A stretch of 64,000 nucleotides of DNA from positions 186,001 to 250,000 of the forward strand of contig NZ_JHZC01000008.1 in the NCBI RefSeq assembly GCF_000621125.1, written 5' to 3'. The position numbers and the translations under genes were made by a program. Origin of the DNA: Maribacter antarcticus DSM 21422 (GTDB lineage Bacteria; Bacteroidota; Bacteroidia; Flavobacteriales; Flavobacteriaceae). The notes below the pieces were generated by a model, which worked only from the letters and a program-made list of their open reading frames with translations, made no database searches and had not been told where the DNA came from. Each line of letters begins with the position of its first letter. Position 1 is the stretch's first letter. This document shows, in pieces, positions 54,154 through 62,633 of this stretch.

Positions 54154-54624
54154 TTAAATTGTTATCTGCCTATCTATTTGCTGGGCAAGGGAGATAAAGG
54201 TTTCTGTTCTGGAAACTCCTTCAATTTGCTGAATTTCTTTATTTAGAACATGCATTAAATGTTCGTTGTCCTTACATAAAATCTTAATGAGTATAGACCA
54301 GTTTCCCGTCGTGTAGTGGCATTCTAAAACTTCCGGTATTTTTTCCAATTGTTTTACCGCAACAGGATTGCTCATGGCCTTATCCAGATAAATTCCAATA
54401 TAGGCCATTGTGGTGTAGCCCATAACTTTAGGGTTGATTACAAACTTAGAGCCGGCTAAAAGTCCAGAAGCCTCAAGTTTTCGTAATCTTTGATGTATTG
54501 CAGCGCCTGATATACCAATGTTTCGAGCAATTTCTAAAACTGGTTTACGTGCATCCTCCATTAAAAATCTTAAAATCTTCTTGTCTATACCGTCAATTTT
54601 AACATTTTTATTAGGTGATTTCAT
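54154..54624 (-). CDS. Lrp/AsnC-family transcriptional regulator
   Basis: 156 residues from the ATG at 54624 (MKSPNKNV). N-terminal HTH (IDGIDKKILRFLMEDARKPVLEIARNIGISGAAIHQRLRKLEASG) and a C-terminal AsnC/RAM ligand-binding domain (GYTTMAYIGIYLDKA and VSRTETFISLAQQI). A -7 element 23 bases upstream places the start codon. Divergence in promoter with no gene between it and the saccharopine-type dehydrogenase upstream, 82 bases apart on the same strand, suggests it may sense lysine or another amino acid. Confidence 0.88.
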   Translation of the reverse strand: MKSPNKNVKIDGIDKKILRFLMEDARKPVLEIARNIGISGAAIHQRLRKLEASGLLAGSKFVINPKVMGYTTMAYIGIYLDKAMSNPVAVKQLEKIPEVLECHYTTGNWSILIKILCKDNEHLMHVLNKEIQQIEGVSRTETFISLAQQIDRQITI

Positions 54625-54646
54625 AAATAGCATATTAAGTTGAAAT

Positions 54647-54654
54647 CAAAAGTA
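54647..54654 (-). promoter_or_regulatory. -7 element of Lrp promoter
   Basis: TACTTTTG on the minus strand is an exact TAnnTTTG match 23 bases before the start codon at 54624. Confidence 0.6.
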
Positions 54655-54714
54655 AACAAAATACCTTCGCATTGTTCGTTCAGAGAAGGTGTGTTACAGG
54701 TTTAGGAAAGGTGC

Positions 54715-56088
54715 TTAACTGGCAACAGAATCTGGATTGTAGCCCAAATAAGGAACATGGTGCTCCTTGAACGTAATACCATAGTTTTCCAATTCTTTGA
54801 GTATTGGGTTGTATACTTCTTTTGTAATAGGAATTTGTACTCCAGGTTTTGTTATTTTTTTATTTAAAATTAGCAGCGTGGCAATTGCAACAGGAAGTCC
54901 TACAGTCTTTGACATGGCGGTGTGAGTTCTGTCTTCACCTATGACTACCATATTCGAGTCAATTTGTTCTTGTTTGCCGTTAATTTCGTAGCCAAATTTA
55001 TGGTACATGACAATCATATCTTTGTCTTCAGGTGCTAATGTCCAACTATCTTCTAGTATTTTTTGGAGGATTTGGGCAGGTGTAGCGTTTTTAAGTCCAA
55101 CACGTTTTTTAGTATTAAAAATGTTTAGCTCTGTTAGCTTGTCCCACATAATATCGTCTTGATCTATTTTTAGGTAGTGACGTAATTTAAGCTCTACGGA
55201 GTCGGTTGGAGAATAAGGTAAAAATAGATTTACGAACTGGCGATAGGTCATGTTCTCAGAATCTTCAATGCTATAGCTATCTTCTGTCATTCCCAATTGT
55301 ACGAACATATTCCATGCTTTGGAGAAACCTACCCTACGCACGGTGCCTCTGTAAATAGTAAGTGCATTTTGTAAACCGTAGGCTTCCTTATAGTTTAAGG
55401 AATCTCGGTTCGCATAACCTTCGAAGCGGCCATACCCTTTAATTTTAAAGAACTCCGTTCTCCTAAATAATTTATGATACGGTATAAATTTATAAGTGCT
55501 CTCCTGAATAAACTTTGCAGTTCCGCCTTGTCCTGCCAGTACTACATTTCTAGGATTCCAAGTAAACTTATAGTTCCAGAGGTTATTATCTGATTCTGGG
55601 GCAACTAGGCCTCCGGTAAAGGATTCGAATAAAAGAATTTTACCGCCTTTTTCTCTAATACGGTCAATAACCTGCATGGCGCTCATATGATCAATACCAG
55701 GATCTAGCCCAATCTCATTCATAAAAATAAGCCCGTTTTCTTTGGCTACTTTGTCTAGTTCCATTATTTCTGGACTTACATAAGATGCGGTGACTAAGTG
55801 TTTTTTAAAGCGAATACAATCCTCAGCAACTTTTATATGAAATCTAGCAGGAAGCATAGAAACCACAATATCCGCTTTTTGGATGGCAGCTGCGCGCTCG
55901 TCATCCTTAAATACATCTAAAACTAGAACAGTGCAGTTCGCATGTGATGTTATTTTTGTTGAAATGGATTCGGGATTCAAATCTCCAATGGTCAGATGTA
56001 AAGATTCACTTTCTGATTTCTCTAAGAAATAATCCAATAAATATGAGGTGGATTTACCAGCACCTACTACCAAAATTTTTCTAGACAT
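54715..56088 (-). CDS. Saccharopine dehydrogenase-family protein
   Basis: 457 residues. Rossmann motif KILVVGAGKSTSYLLDYFL (3-21), then VVSMLPARFHIKVAEDCI, EIGLDPGIDHMSAM, and the SDH C-terminal domain with ESFTGGLVAPESDNN and FHVPYLGYNP near the end. Matches saccharopine reductase-like proteins (LYS9 type). In bacteria without the fungal lysine pathway these may act in lysine catabolism; no lysine-ketoglutarate reductase gene is adjacent. Precedes the Lrp gene on the same strand. Confidence 0.8.
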   Translation of the reverse strand: MSRKILVVGAGKSTSYLLDYFLEKSESESLHLTIGDLNPESISTKITSHANCTVLVLDVFKDDERAAAIQKADIVVSMLPARFHIKVAEDCIRFKKHLVTASYVSPEIMELDKVAKENGLIFMNEIGLDPGIDHMSAMQVIDRIREKGGKILLFESFTGGLVAPESDNNLWNYKFTWNPRNVVLAGQGGTAKFIQESTYKFIPYHKLFRRTEFFKIKGYGRFEGYANRDSLNYKEAYGLQNALTIYRGTVRRVGFSKAWNMFVQLGMTEDSYSIEDSENMTYRQFVNLFLPYSPTDSVELKLRHYLKIDQDDIMWDKLTELNIFNTKKRVGLKNATPAQILQKILEDSWTLAPEDKDMIVMYHKFGYEINGKQEQIDSNMVVIGEDRTHTAMSKTVGLPVAIATLLILNKKITKPGVQIPITKEVYNPILKELENYGITFKEHHVPYLGYNPDSVAS

Positions 56089-56169
56089 GTGTATTGCTTA
56101 TGTTTGTTATTGAATGCCGAACTAAGGTATCAAATTGTTACATTTATAAAAAATCAACAGAGTTAAGTT

Positions 56170-56553
56170 ATGAACAAAACAATATTTGTAGCGGCATGTG
56201 TTTTAGGTCTTTTGGCCGTGGTGTTGGGTGCATTTGGTGCACATGGGCTACAGCAGCTTGTGGAGGCCAAATCCGTTGCCAGTTTTGAAACTGGAGTACG
56301 CTACCAGATGTATCATGCTTGTTTGTTATTTGTACTAGGGCTGTTACCTGGCGTAACTGAACGTATAAAACGAATTGTCTTTTATTTAGTGATTGGCGGT
56401 GTTGCGCTATTCTCTTTCTCTATTTATCTCTTGGCAATTAATAGCTTGTTCGATTTTGATTTTAAGGTAATCGCGTTTATAACTCCGATAGGAGGTGCTT
56501 TACTCATTGCTGCTTGGGCAATATTAGGGATTAGTATATACAAAAGTAAATAG
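56170..56553 (+). CDS. DUF423 membrane protein
   Basis: 127 residues with four helices and the family start KTIFVAACVLGLLAVVLGAFGAHGL, then FETGVRYQMYHACLLFVLGL and TPIGGALLIAAWAILG. Function unknown. Starts 82 bases after the divergent saccharopine-type gene. Confidence 0.85.
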   Translation: MNKTIFVAACVLGLLAVVLGAFGAHGLQQLVEAKSVASFETGVRYQMYHACLLFVLGLLPGVTERIKRIVFYLVIGGVALFSFSIYLLAINSLFDFDFKVIAFITPIGGALLIAAWAILGISIYKSK

Positions 56554-56610
56554 GACTATAGTTTCTTTTTAAAGTATCTTAGATAATTACGGGTCATAAA
56601 GAGTTGCGAT

Positions 56611-58080
56611 ATGAACATGACAAAAGGGATAGGACGAGTTTTAGGGCCACTATCTTTCTTTCTGATACTCAACTTTTTTCATCCTATAGGCTATTCCCAA
56701 GCAGCGAATGCTGTTTTGGCTTCTACCGTTTGGATTGCCATTTGGTGTATTACAGAAGCAATACCAATTGCAGTTACTGCGCTGTTACCCTTGGTACTGT
56801 TCCCGTTGTCAGGTGGATTAGATTTATCACCTGCAGCTGCTTCTTTTAAATATAAATATATTTTTTTATACATGGGCGGTTTTATCATCGCTATTGCTAT
56901 TGAAAAATGGAACCTTCATAAGCGCATCACCTTAACCACTATCAATTTTATTGGTTCGGACGTTCGTGAAATTATTTTGAGTTTTATGGTGGCCACTACA
57001 TTTTTGTCCATGTGGATATCTAATACAGCCACTACGCTAATGATACTGCCTATCGGTATGGCTATTACCAAACAGCTCAAAGACAATCCGGATACGATTG
57101 AAGATTTAAATCAGACTTTTAGGAAGGCATTGATGTTGGCCATAGCATACAGTGCCTCTATTGGTGGTGTAGCTACTTTGATTGGGACGCCTCCCAATTT
57201 GGTGCTGGCAGGGGTAGTTTTAGATACCTATGCTTATGAGATTACGTTTATGCAGTGGTTTAGTTTTGGCCTACCAATTTCTATTATTTTACTTTTTGTT
57301 TGCTGGAAATACTTAACGCGCTATGCGTTTCATTTTAAACAAACTGAGTTTCCTGTTGGTAAGCAAGAGGTTAAAAATCAATTGAGTCAGTTAGGAAAAC
57401 TATCCTACGAGGAAAAAATGGTAGCCCTAGTTTTTGCATTTGCTTCATTTTGTTGGATATCGCGTTCCTTTTTACTTCAAAAAGTCTTACCTGCGCTGGA
57501 TGATACGATTATTGCTGTATTTTTTGCAATACTATTGTTTTTGATTCCTGCTAAAAACAAAAGGGAACAACTTATTAATTGGCAAGAAGCTGTAAAAATG
57601 CCCTGTGGTATTATATTACTTTTTGGCGGCGGAATGTTCTTGGCTAAAGGTTTTGAAGGTAGTGGACTTGCCGTTTGGATAGGTAGTCAAATGACAGCAC
57701 TCTCCGGGCTTCTCATTTTATTGCTGATATTCGTGTTAGTTGCAGGGGTAAATTTCTTAACTAAAATAAACGCTAACCTTGCGACTGCCGCTATGCTTTT
57801 ACCAGTTCTGGTGCCAATGGCTTTGACTATAGATGTACATCCGTTTATTTTGATGTTTGGAGGGGCTGTTGCTGCTTCCTGCGCTTTTATGCTCCCGGTA
57901 GCGACGCCGCCAAACGCCGTGGTATTTGGTTCTGGATATCTTCGCATTCCCGATATGGTGCGTAAAGGAATTTTCATGAATGTGGTATCCATTTTCACTG
58001 TTACCTTATTCGTTTACTTTGCTTTGCCAGAGTTGTCGGACTTTATTATTGACACCTTTCCTGAACAGCTAAAAAAATGA
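56611..58080 (+). CDS. SLC13/DASS-family anion transporter
   Basis: 489 residues, about 11-12 helices. The first sodium-site motif SNT (137-139) is present in MWISNTATTLMILPIG. The second one, expected as SNT in the other half, reads ANL (Ala388-Asn389-Leu390) in LTKINANLATAAMLLP. ATPPNAVVFGSGYL is the C-terminal block of the family. It probably imports a carboxylate such as C4 dicarboxylates or, given the coupling, glycerate. The stop overlaps the start of glycerate kinase (ATGA). The N-terminus starts 55 bases after DUF423. Confidence 0.88.
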   Translation: MNMTKGIGRVLGPLSFFLILNFFHPIGYSQAANAVLASTVWIAIWCITEAIPIAVTALLPLVLFPLSGGLDLSPAAASFKYKYIFLYMGGFIIAIAIEKWNLHKRITLTTINFIGSDVREIILSFMVATTFLSMWISNTATTLMILPIGMAITKQLKDNPDTIEDLNQTFRKALMLAIAYSASIGGVATLIGTPPNLVLAGVVLDTYAYEITFMQWFSFGLPISIILLFVCWKYLTRYAFHFKQTEFPVGKQEVKNQLSQLGKLSYEEKMVALVFAFASFCWISRSFLLQKVLPALDDTIIAVFFAILLFLIPAKNKREQLINWQEAVKMPCGIILLFGGGMFLAKGFEGSGLAVWIGSQMTALSGLLILLLIFVLVAGVNFLTKINANLATAAMLLPVLVPMALTIDVHPFILMFGGAVAASCAFMLPVATPPNAVVFGSGYLRIPDMVRKGIFMNVVSIFTVTLFVYFALPELSDFIIDTFPEQLKK

Positions 58081-59207
58081 GATTTCTATTGATTCCTGAT
58101 AAGTTTAAAGGTTCACTCACTAGTGAGGAGGTGGCTCGTGCTATACAATGTGGCGTAGAAAAGGTACTACCAAGATCTTTGTTTCATATCATTAAGGCTT
58201 CTGATGGTGGAGATGGGTTTTTAGATGCGATTGCACGCTATAAGATATGTATAGGCATTCAAACGGTGTGTGATGACCCCTTGGGCAGGGCAAGGGTATC
58301 AACGTACCTGTATAATCAAGCAGAAGTGGCAGGGTATATAGAGCTGGCAAAAGCCTCGGGGATGGAGTTGCTTAGTGCCAAGGAGCGTAACCCTATGGAA
58401 ACGTCTACCTACGGTACGGGATTACAAATCAAGGATGCCATTGAAAAAGGAGCACGGAATATCTACGTAGGTTTAGGCGGAAGTGCTACGAACGACGGAG
58501 GTATAGGAATCGCCCATGCATTGGGATATAGATTCCTAAATGAGAAGGGTGCTGTGTTGGAGCCTGTGGGTAAAAATTTAATAGATATTCGAGAAATTGA
58601 TACCACCAATGTTTCTTTACTTTTGGAAAAGGTGACTTTTTTTGCAGTGAACGATGTAACTAATCCGTTATTTGGGTCAGATGGTGCTGCCTTTGTCTAT
58701 GCTAAGCAAAAAGGGGCTACTTCGAATGCTATTATTGCCTTAGATAAAGGCCTCCAGAATTTAAATGCGGTGGTAAAACGTCAATTCGGAAAGGATAATT
58801 CGTTACTTTCTGGAGCTGGTGCCGCAGGAGGAACGGCTTTTGGACTTAAAAGTTTTTTAAATGCCAAGTTCTTACACGGAATCGATTTTATACTTCACCT
58901 ATCTGGAATCGAAACCATCTTGGCGTCCGATACGTTTGATTATATTATTACAGGTGAAGGTAAGATAGATACACAGACCCTTAGCGGTAAACTAGTGCAA
59001 GGTGTTTTGAGCTTGGGAAAAAAATTTAACATACCTGTTGTTGCTATTTGCGGACAATTAGATGTAGATACTGCTACGCTAACGGAGATGGGCGTAAAGT
59101 ATGTTATCGAAATTCAAGATGCGGACAAAACACTAGCTTACAATATGAAAAATGCACAAGATTTGATGGTACTTTCGGTAGAGAAATTCTGTAAAAGCAT
59201 AGGTTGA
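58077..59207 (+). CDS. Glycerate 2-kinase (GlxK/GarK type)
   Basis: 376 residues. Matches the glycerate kinase type 2 fold: FLLIPDKFKGSLTSEEVARAI, IKASDGGDGFLDAI, GLGGSATNDGGIGIAHALGY (ATP-binding Gly-rich loop), SGAGAAGGTAFGLKSFL and YIITGEGKIDTQTLSGKL. Converts D-glycerate with ATP to 2-phosphoglycerate, feeding lower glycolysis and gluconeogenesis. Overlaps the transporter gene by four bases; pckA is next in order, 239 bases on. Confidence 0.92.
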   Translation: MRFLLIPDKFKGSLTSEEVARAIQCGVEKVLPRSLFHIIKASDGGDGFLDAIARYKICIGIQTVCDDPLGRARVSTYLYNQAEVAGYIELAKASGMELLSAKERNPMETSTYGTGLQIKDAIEKGARNIYVGLGGSATNDGGIGIAHALGYRFLNEKGAVLEPVGKNLIDIREIDTTNVSLLLEKVTFFAVNDVTNPLFGSDGAAFVYAKQKGATSNAIIALDKGLQNLNAVVKRQFGKDNSLLSGAGAAGGTAFGLKSFLNAKFLHGIDFILHLSGIETILASDTFDYIITGEGKIDTQTLSGKLVQGVLSLGKKFNIPVVAICGQLDVDTATLTEMGVKYVIEIQDADKTLAYNMKNAQDLMVLSVEKFCKSIG

Positions 59208-59441
59208 TATTAAGATATAACAGACATCAAACTACCTTTAAAAAATAAGAAAATCATAAAAAAGGGATTTTATTTTGTTAAAATCACAATAAAACATACG
59301 ATTTATCGATTTAAACATAAGCTCTGATGAAATAGTCATTATTATTTTTAATAGATTTTGTTGTGGGATAGGAATACCACAATTCAACAGATATTCCGTT
59401 GATTAAAGCTATAAATTAACAGGCTTGAGATATAATTTCAA

Positions 59442-59449
59442 TAGTTTTG
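59442..59449 (+). promoter_or_regulatory. -7 element of pckA promoter
   Basis: TAGTTTTG is an exact TAnnTTTG match. It implies a transcript start near 59456, after the GTG at 59447, which supports the ATG at 59471 as the true start of pckA. Confidence 0.6.
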
Positions 59450-59470
59450 TGCAAACTAAACAATAACTTT

Positions 59471-61087
59471 ATGACTGCATCCGACCAAAATACGAAAACG
59501 ATTTCGTTGAAAGATTATGGTATTACGCACGAGAATATAGCTTACCAATTATCTCCTGCGGCACTACAGGCCATAACTGTAGAAAACAAAATGGGGGTAG
59601 AAACCGCTAATGGTACTTTGGCTGTAAATACCGGTGAATTCACTGGTCGGTCTCCCATGGACAGATTTATTGTAGAAGATAGTAATACAAAAGATAAAGT
59701 GTGGTGGGGAAATATTAATATTCCTTTTCCGGCAGATAAGTTCGATGCCTTGCATAAAAAGGTAATCAGTTATTTGAACGACAAGAAAATATTTGTAAGG
59801 GATAGTTATGCCTGTGCAGATCCAGAGTATAAACTTAATATTAGGGTTATAAATGAATATCCTTGGTCTAACATGTTTGCGTACAATATGTTTTTAAGGC
59901 CTACGGAGACAGAGTTGGAAGACTTTACACCAGAATGGACAGTGATTAATGCTCCCGGTTTTATGGCTAATCCAATCCAAGATGGTACTAGACAACATAA
60001 TTTTGCTATTCTAAACTTCACCAAAAAGATTGCCTTGATAGGTGGTACAGGATATACTGGGGAGATTAAAAAAGGTATATTTTCTGCCTTGAATTTTATA
60101 CTACCTGTGGAGAAGAATACCTTACCTATGCACTGTTCTTCTAATGTGGGAAGAGAAGGTGATACTGCTATATTCTTTGGATTGTCCGGTACTGGAAAAA
60201 CAACATTGTCCACGGATCCAAACAGGGAACTGATAGGAGATGATGAACATGGCTGGACCAACAAGAATACCGTTTTTAATTTTGAAGGTGGGTGCTATGC
60301 GAAGGTTATCAACTTATCGGAGGAGCAAGAACCTGAGATATACGGAGCTATTAAGCCTGGTGCGATATTAGAAAATGTTGTTTTGGATAACAAAAATAAT
60401 GTTGATTTTGCCGATACCTCAATAACACAAAATACGCGTGTAAGTTATCCTATTTACCATATTGAAAATATAAGGCAACCCTCTATTGGGAAAAATGTTA
60501 AGAATATCTTTTTTTTAACCGCAGATGCTTTTGGAGTGCTGCCTCCAATATCAAAACTAACCCCTAGCCAGGCGGCATACCACTTTATTTCTGGTTATAC
60601 TGCAAAAGTTGCTGGTACCGAAGCCGGTGTTATCGAACCACAACCGTCGTTTTCCGCGTGTTTTGGTGCTCCTTTTATGCCTTTACACCCAACAAAGTAT
60701 GCCGAAATGTTAAGTAAGAAAATGAAAGAAACCGGTGTGGACGTTTGGTTGGTAAATACAGGTTGGACAGGTGGACCTTACGGAGTTGGAACTAGAATGA
60801 AATTAAAATATACAAGAGCCATGATTAGTGCAGCTCTCAACGGAGACTTGGGATTGTATTCTTATAATAACTACCATATACACTCTGTTTTTGGAGTTGC
60901 GCAGCCCAGGAAATGCCCTGGTGTTCCAACAGATGTCTTAAGTCCAAGAACTACTTGGAACGATGATCAAAAATATTACTCTACAGCTTTTAAACTTACG
61001 AACGCGTTCAGGGAGAATTTTAAAAAGTTCGAAAGCTATGCTAGCGAAGAAATCAGACGAGGTGGTCCACAGCGCTACGGATTTTAA
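59471..61087 (+). CDS. pckA: Phosphoenolpyruvate carboxykinase (ATP)
   Basis: 538 residues from the ATG at 59471. The kinase-1a/P-loop GLSGTGKTT (about 237-245), GDDEHGWTNKNTVFNFEGGCYAKVI and the substrate Arg in NTGEFTGRSPMDRF are all seen. Converts oxaloacetate and ATP to PEP, the entry to gluconeogenesis. Full family length. Own promoter, and a terminator downstream. Confidence 0.97.
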   Translation: MTASDQNTKTISLKDYGITHENIAYQLSPAALQAITVENKMGVETANGTLAVNTGEFTGRSPMDRFIVEDSNTKDKVWWGNINIPFPADKFDALHKKVISYLNDKKIFVRDSYACADPEYKLNIRVINEYPWSNMFAYNMFLRPTETELEDFTPEWTVINAPGFMANPIQDGTRQHNFAILNFTKKIALIGGTGYTGEIKKGIFSALNFILPVEKNTLPMHCSSNVGREGDTAIFFGLSGTGKTTLSTDPNRELIGDDEHGWTNKNTVFNFEGGCYAKVINLSEEQEPEIYGAIKPGAILENVVLDNKNNVDFADTSITQNTRVSYPIYHIENIRQPSIGKNVKNIFFLTADAFGVLPPISKLTPSQAAYHFISGYTAKVAGTEAGVIEPQPSFSACFGAPFMPLHPTKYAEMLSKKMKETGVDVWLVNTGWTGGPYGVGTRMKLKYTRAMISAALNGDLGLYSYNNYHIHSVFGVAQPRKCPGVPTDVLSPRTTWNDDQKYYSTAFKLTNAFRENFKKFESYASEEIRRGGPQRYGF

Positions 61088-61170
61088 AAAAGTCCGTTGT
61101 TTTAATACTCGTTTTAGCCCTCTTTGTTAACCACGAAGTAATCTATGTTTCTTAGATAAAAGTTAAGCAT

Positions 61171-61200
61171 AAAAAACCCGGCAATCTTGCTGGGTTTTTT
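61171..61200. terminator. Bidirectional terminator between pckA and hemD
   Basis: AAAAAACCCGGCA and TGCTGGGTTTTTT form a stem with a four-base loop and T-runs on both strands. It serves pckA and the convergent hemD operon. Confidence 0.85.
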
Positions 61201-61227
61201 ATACTGTATCTATTATAGTAGGGTTTG

Positions 61228-61971
61228 CTATTTATTAACACTTATAACATACTTCTGTAACGCCATAGTCATAGAAGGTGTCTCGGGTGTTGGTGCCTTA
61301 ATGTCTATTCGAAGACCTGCTAAGGTGGCTGCATCTACAGTAGAGTTTCCAAAAACTGCAATTCTTGTTTCGTTTTGTTCAAAGTCCGGAAAATTTTGTA
61401 GTAAGGACTCAATTCCAGAAGGGCTAAAGAAAACCAAGATATCGTAGTAGACATTTCTTAAATCGGATAAATCGCTGATAACCGTTTTGTAAAAAATACC
61501 GCGTTTCCATGAGATGCCTAAAGCATTTAATTGGTCTGGAACGTCTTGTTTTTGAACATCTGATGACGGTAAAAGAAAAATCTCGTCCTTATACTTCTTA
61601 ATAAGCGGCACTAATTCCGAGAACTGTCTTTTTCCAACATAAATTTTACGCTTTCTATACACAACATATTTTTGCAGGTAATAAGCCACGGCTTCCGACT
61701 GGCAAAAATATTTCATACTGTCAGGTACTTTAAATCGCATCTCTTCAGCAATCCTAAAAAAATGATCTACCGCATTCCTGCTTGTAAGAATAATCGCAGT
61801 AAATTCTTTAGGGTCTATCTTTTGTTGTCGGACGCTTTTAGCATCCACACTTTCTACATGTATAAACGGTCTAAAGTCTACCTTAATCTTTTCTTTGTCA
61901 ATAAGTTTGGAATAAGGAGAATTTTCCATTTTTGGTTCTGGTTGAGAGACCAAAATCGTTTTTACTTTCAT
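61228..61971 (-). CDS. hemD: Uroporphyrinogen-III synthase
   Basis: 247 residues from the ATG at 61971 (MKVKTILVSQPEPK). The HemD two-lobed fold can be traced: SPYSKLIDKEKIKVDF, AIILTSRNAVDHFF and YDILVFFSPSGIESLLQNFPDF, and the closing AVFGNSTVDAATLAGLRIDI. Cyclises hydroxymethylbilane in tetrapyrrole synthesis. Family identity is mostly from layout because HemD sequences diverge strongly. Its start overlaps the end of DUF4271 by four bases. Confidence 0.85.
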   Translation of the reverse strand: MKVKTILVSQPEPKMENSPYSKLIDKEKIKVDFRPFIHVESVDAKSVRQQKIDPKEFTAIILTSRNAVDHFFRIAEEMRFKVPDSMKYFCQSEAVAYYLQKYVVYRKRKIYVGKRQFSELVPLIKKYKDEIFLLPSSDVQKQDVPDQLNALGISWKRGIFYKTVISDLSDLRNVYYDILVFFSPSGIESLLQNFPDFEQNETRIAVFGNSTVDAATLAGLRIDIKAPTPETPSMTMALQKYVISVNK

Positions 61972-62633
61972 ATGGCGCACTGTTTGAGAAGGCTTCCTAT
62001 TATTACTATGGGTGCAATTTCGAGTGTGCAAAGGTACAAAATAAAATAGAAAAAATAATTTGCAAAGAAGTTTTGATAATTCTTCAGTACTAGTATCCAG
62101 CCTATCATATTAATACCTAAGAATAAGGATATAGTTATGAAAATCACAACATTAGGGCTAATATTAACATAAGCTAGTAAGATATTTGCCAAGAAAAATA
62201 GGATACCACCATAGTTTAAATATGATGTTTTCTTGAAGATTATTTCGCTAAAAATGGATTGACACCCAAAAATAAAGCCGTTTGTTAGTTGTAACGCCAT
62301 CTTTGCCAACAGGAACGAAAAAGAACCTGCGAGCAGTAATGGATATAAAAAAGGGTATTGGTTATTTCCTGAATTTATTAAATTTTTGAAAACGAAGAAA
62401 AGAAACAGCGCCGTATTGATTACTTGAAAAAGGGTAAACAGAACATGAAACCAGTTGAGTAAACGTTCTTTTTTGTTGTACATAAAAATATACTTGTTGT
62501 TGAACGGCAACACAATATAATTTAAAAAACGAACATAATAAAGGGCCTTGGCTATCAGCACAAAAAGTAGACTGCCAAATATAATTAGGGTAATCCAATC
62601 TAGCGATTCAGGAGTTCTTAAAATGGGATTCAT
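61968..62633 (-). CDS. DUF4271 membrane protein
   Basis: 221 residues with about six helices (WITLIIFGSLLFVLIAKALYYV start, then NWFHVLFTLFQVINTALFLFF). Overlaps hemD by four bases downstream and the glycosyltransferase gene by four bases upstream, so all three are one operon. The DUF4271-hemD pair recurs in flavobacteria; function unknown. Confidence 0.85.
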   Translation of the reverse strand: MNPILRTPESLDWITLIIFGSLLFVLIAKALYYVRFLNYIVLPFNNKYIFMYNKKERLLNWFHVLFTLFQVINTALFLFFVFKNLINSGNNQYPFLYPLLLAGSFSFLLAKMALQLTNGFIFGCQSIFSEIIFKKTSYLNYGGILFFLANILLAYVNISPNVVIFITISLFLGINMIGWILVLKNYQNFFANYFFYFILYLCTLEIAPIVIIGSLLKQCAI

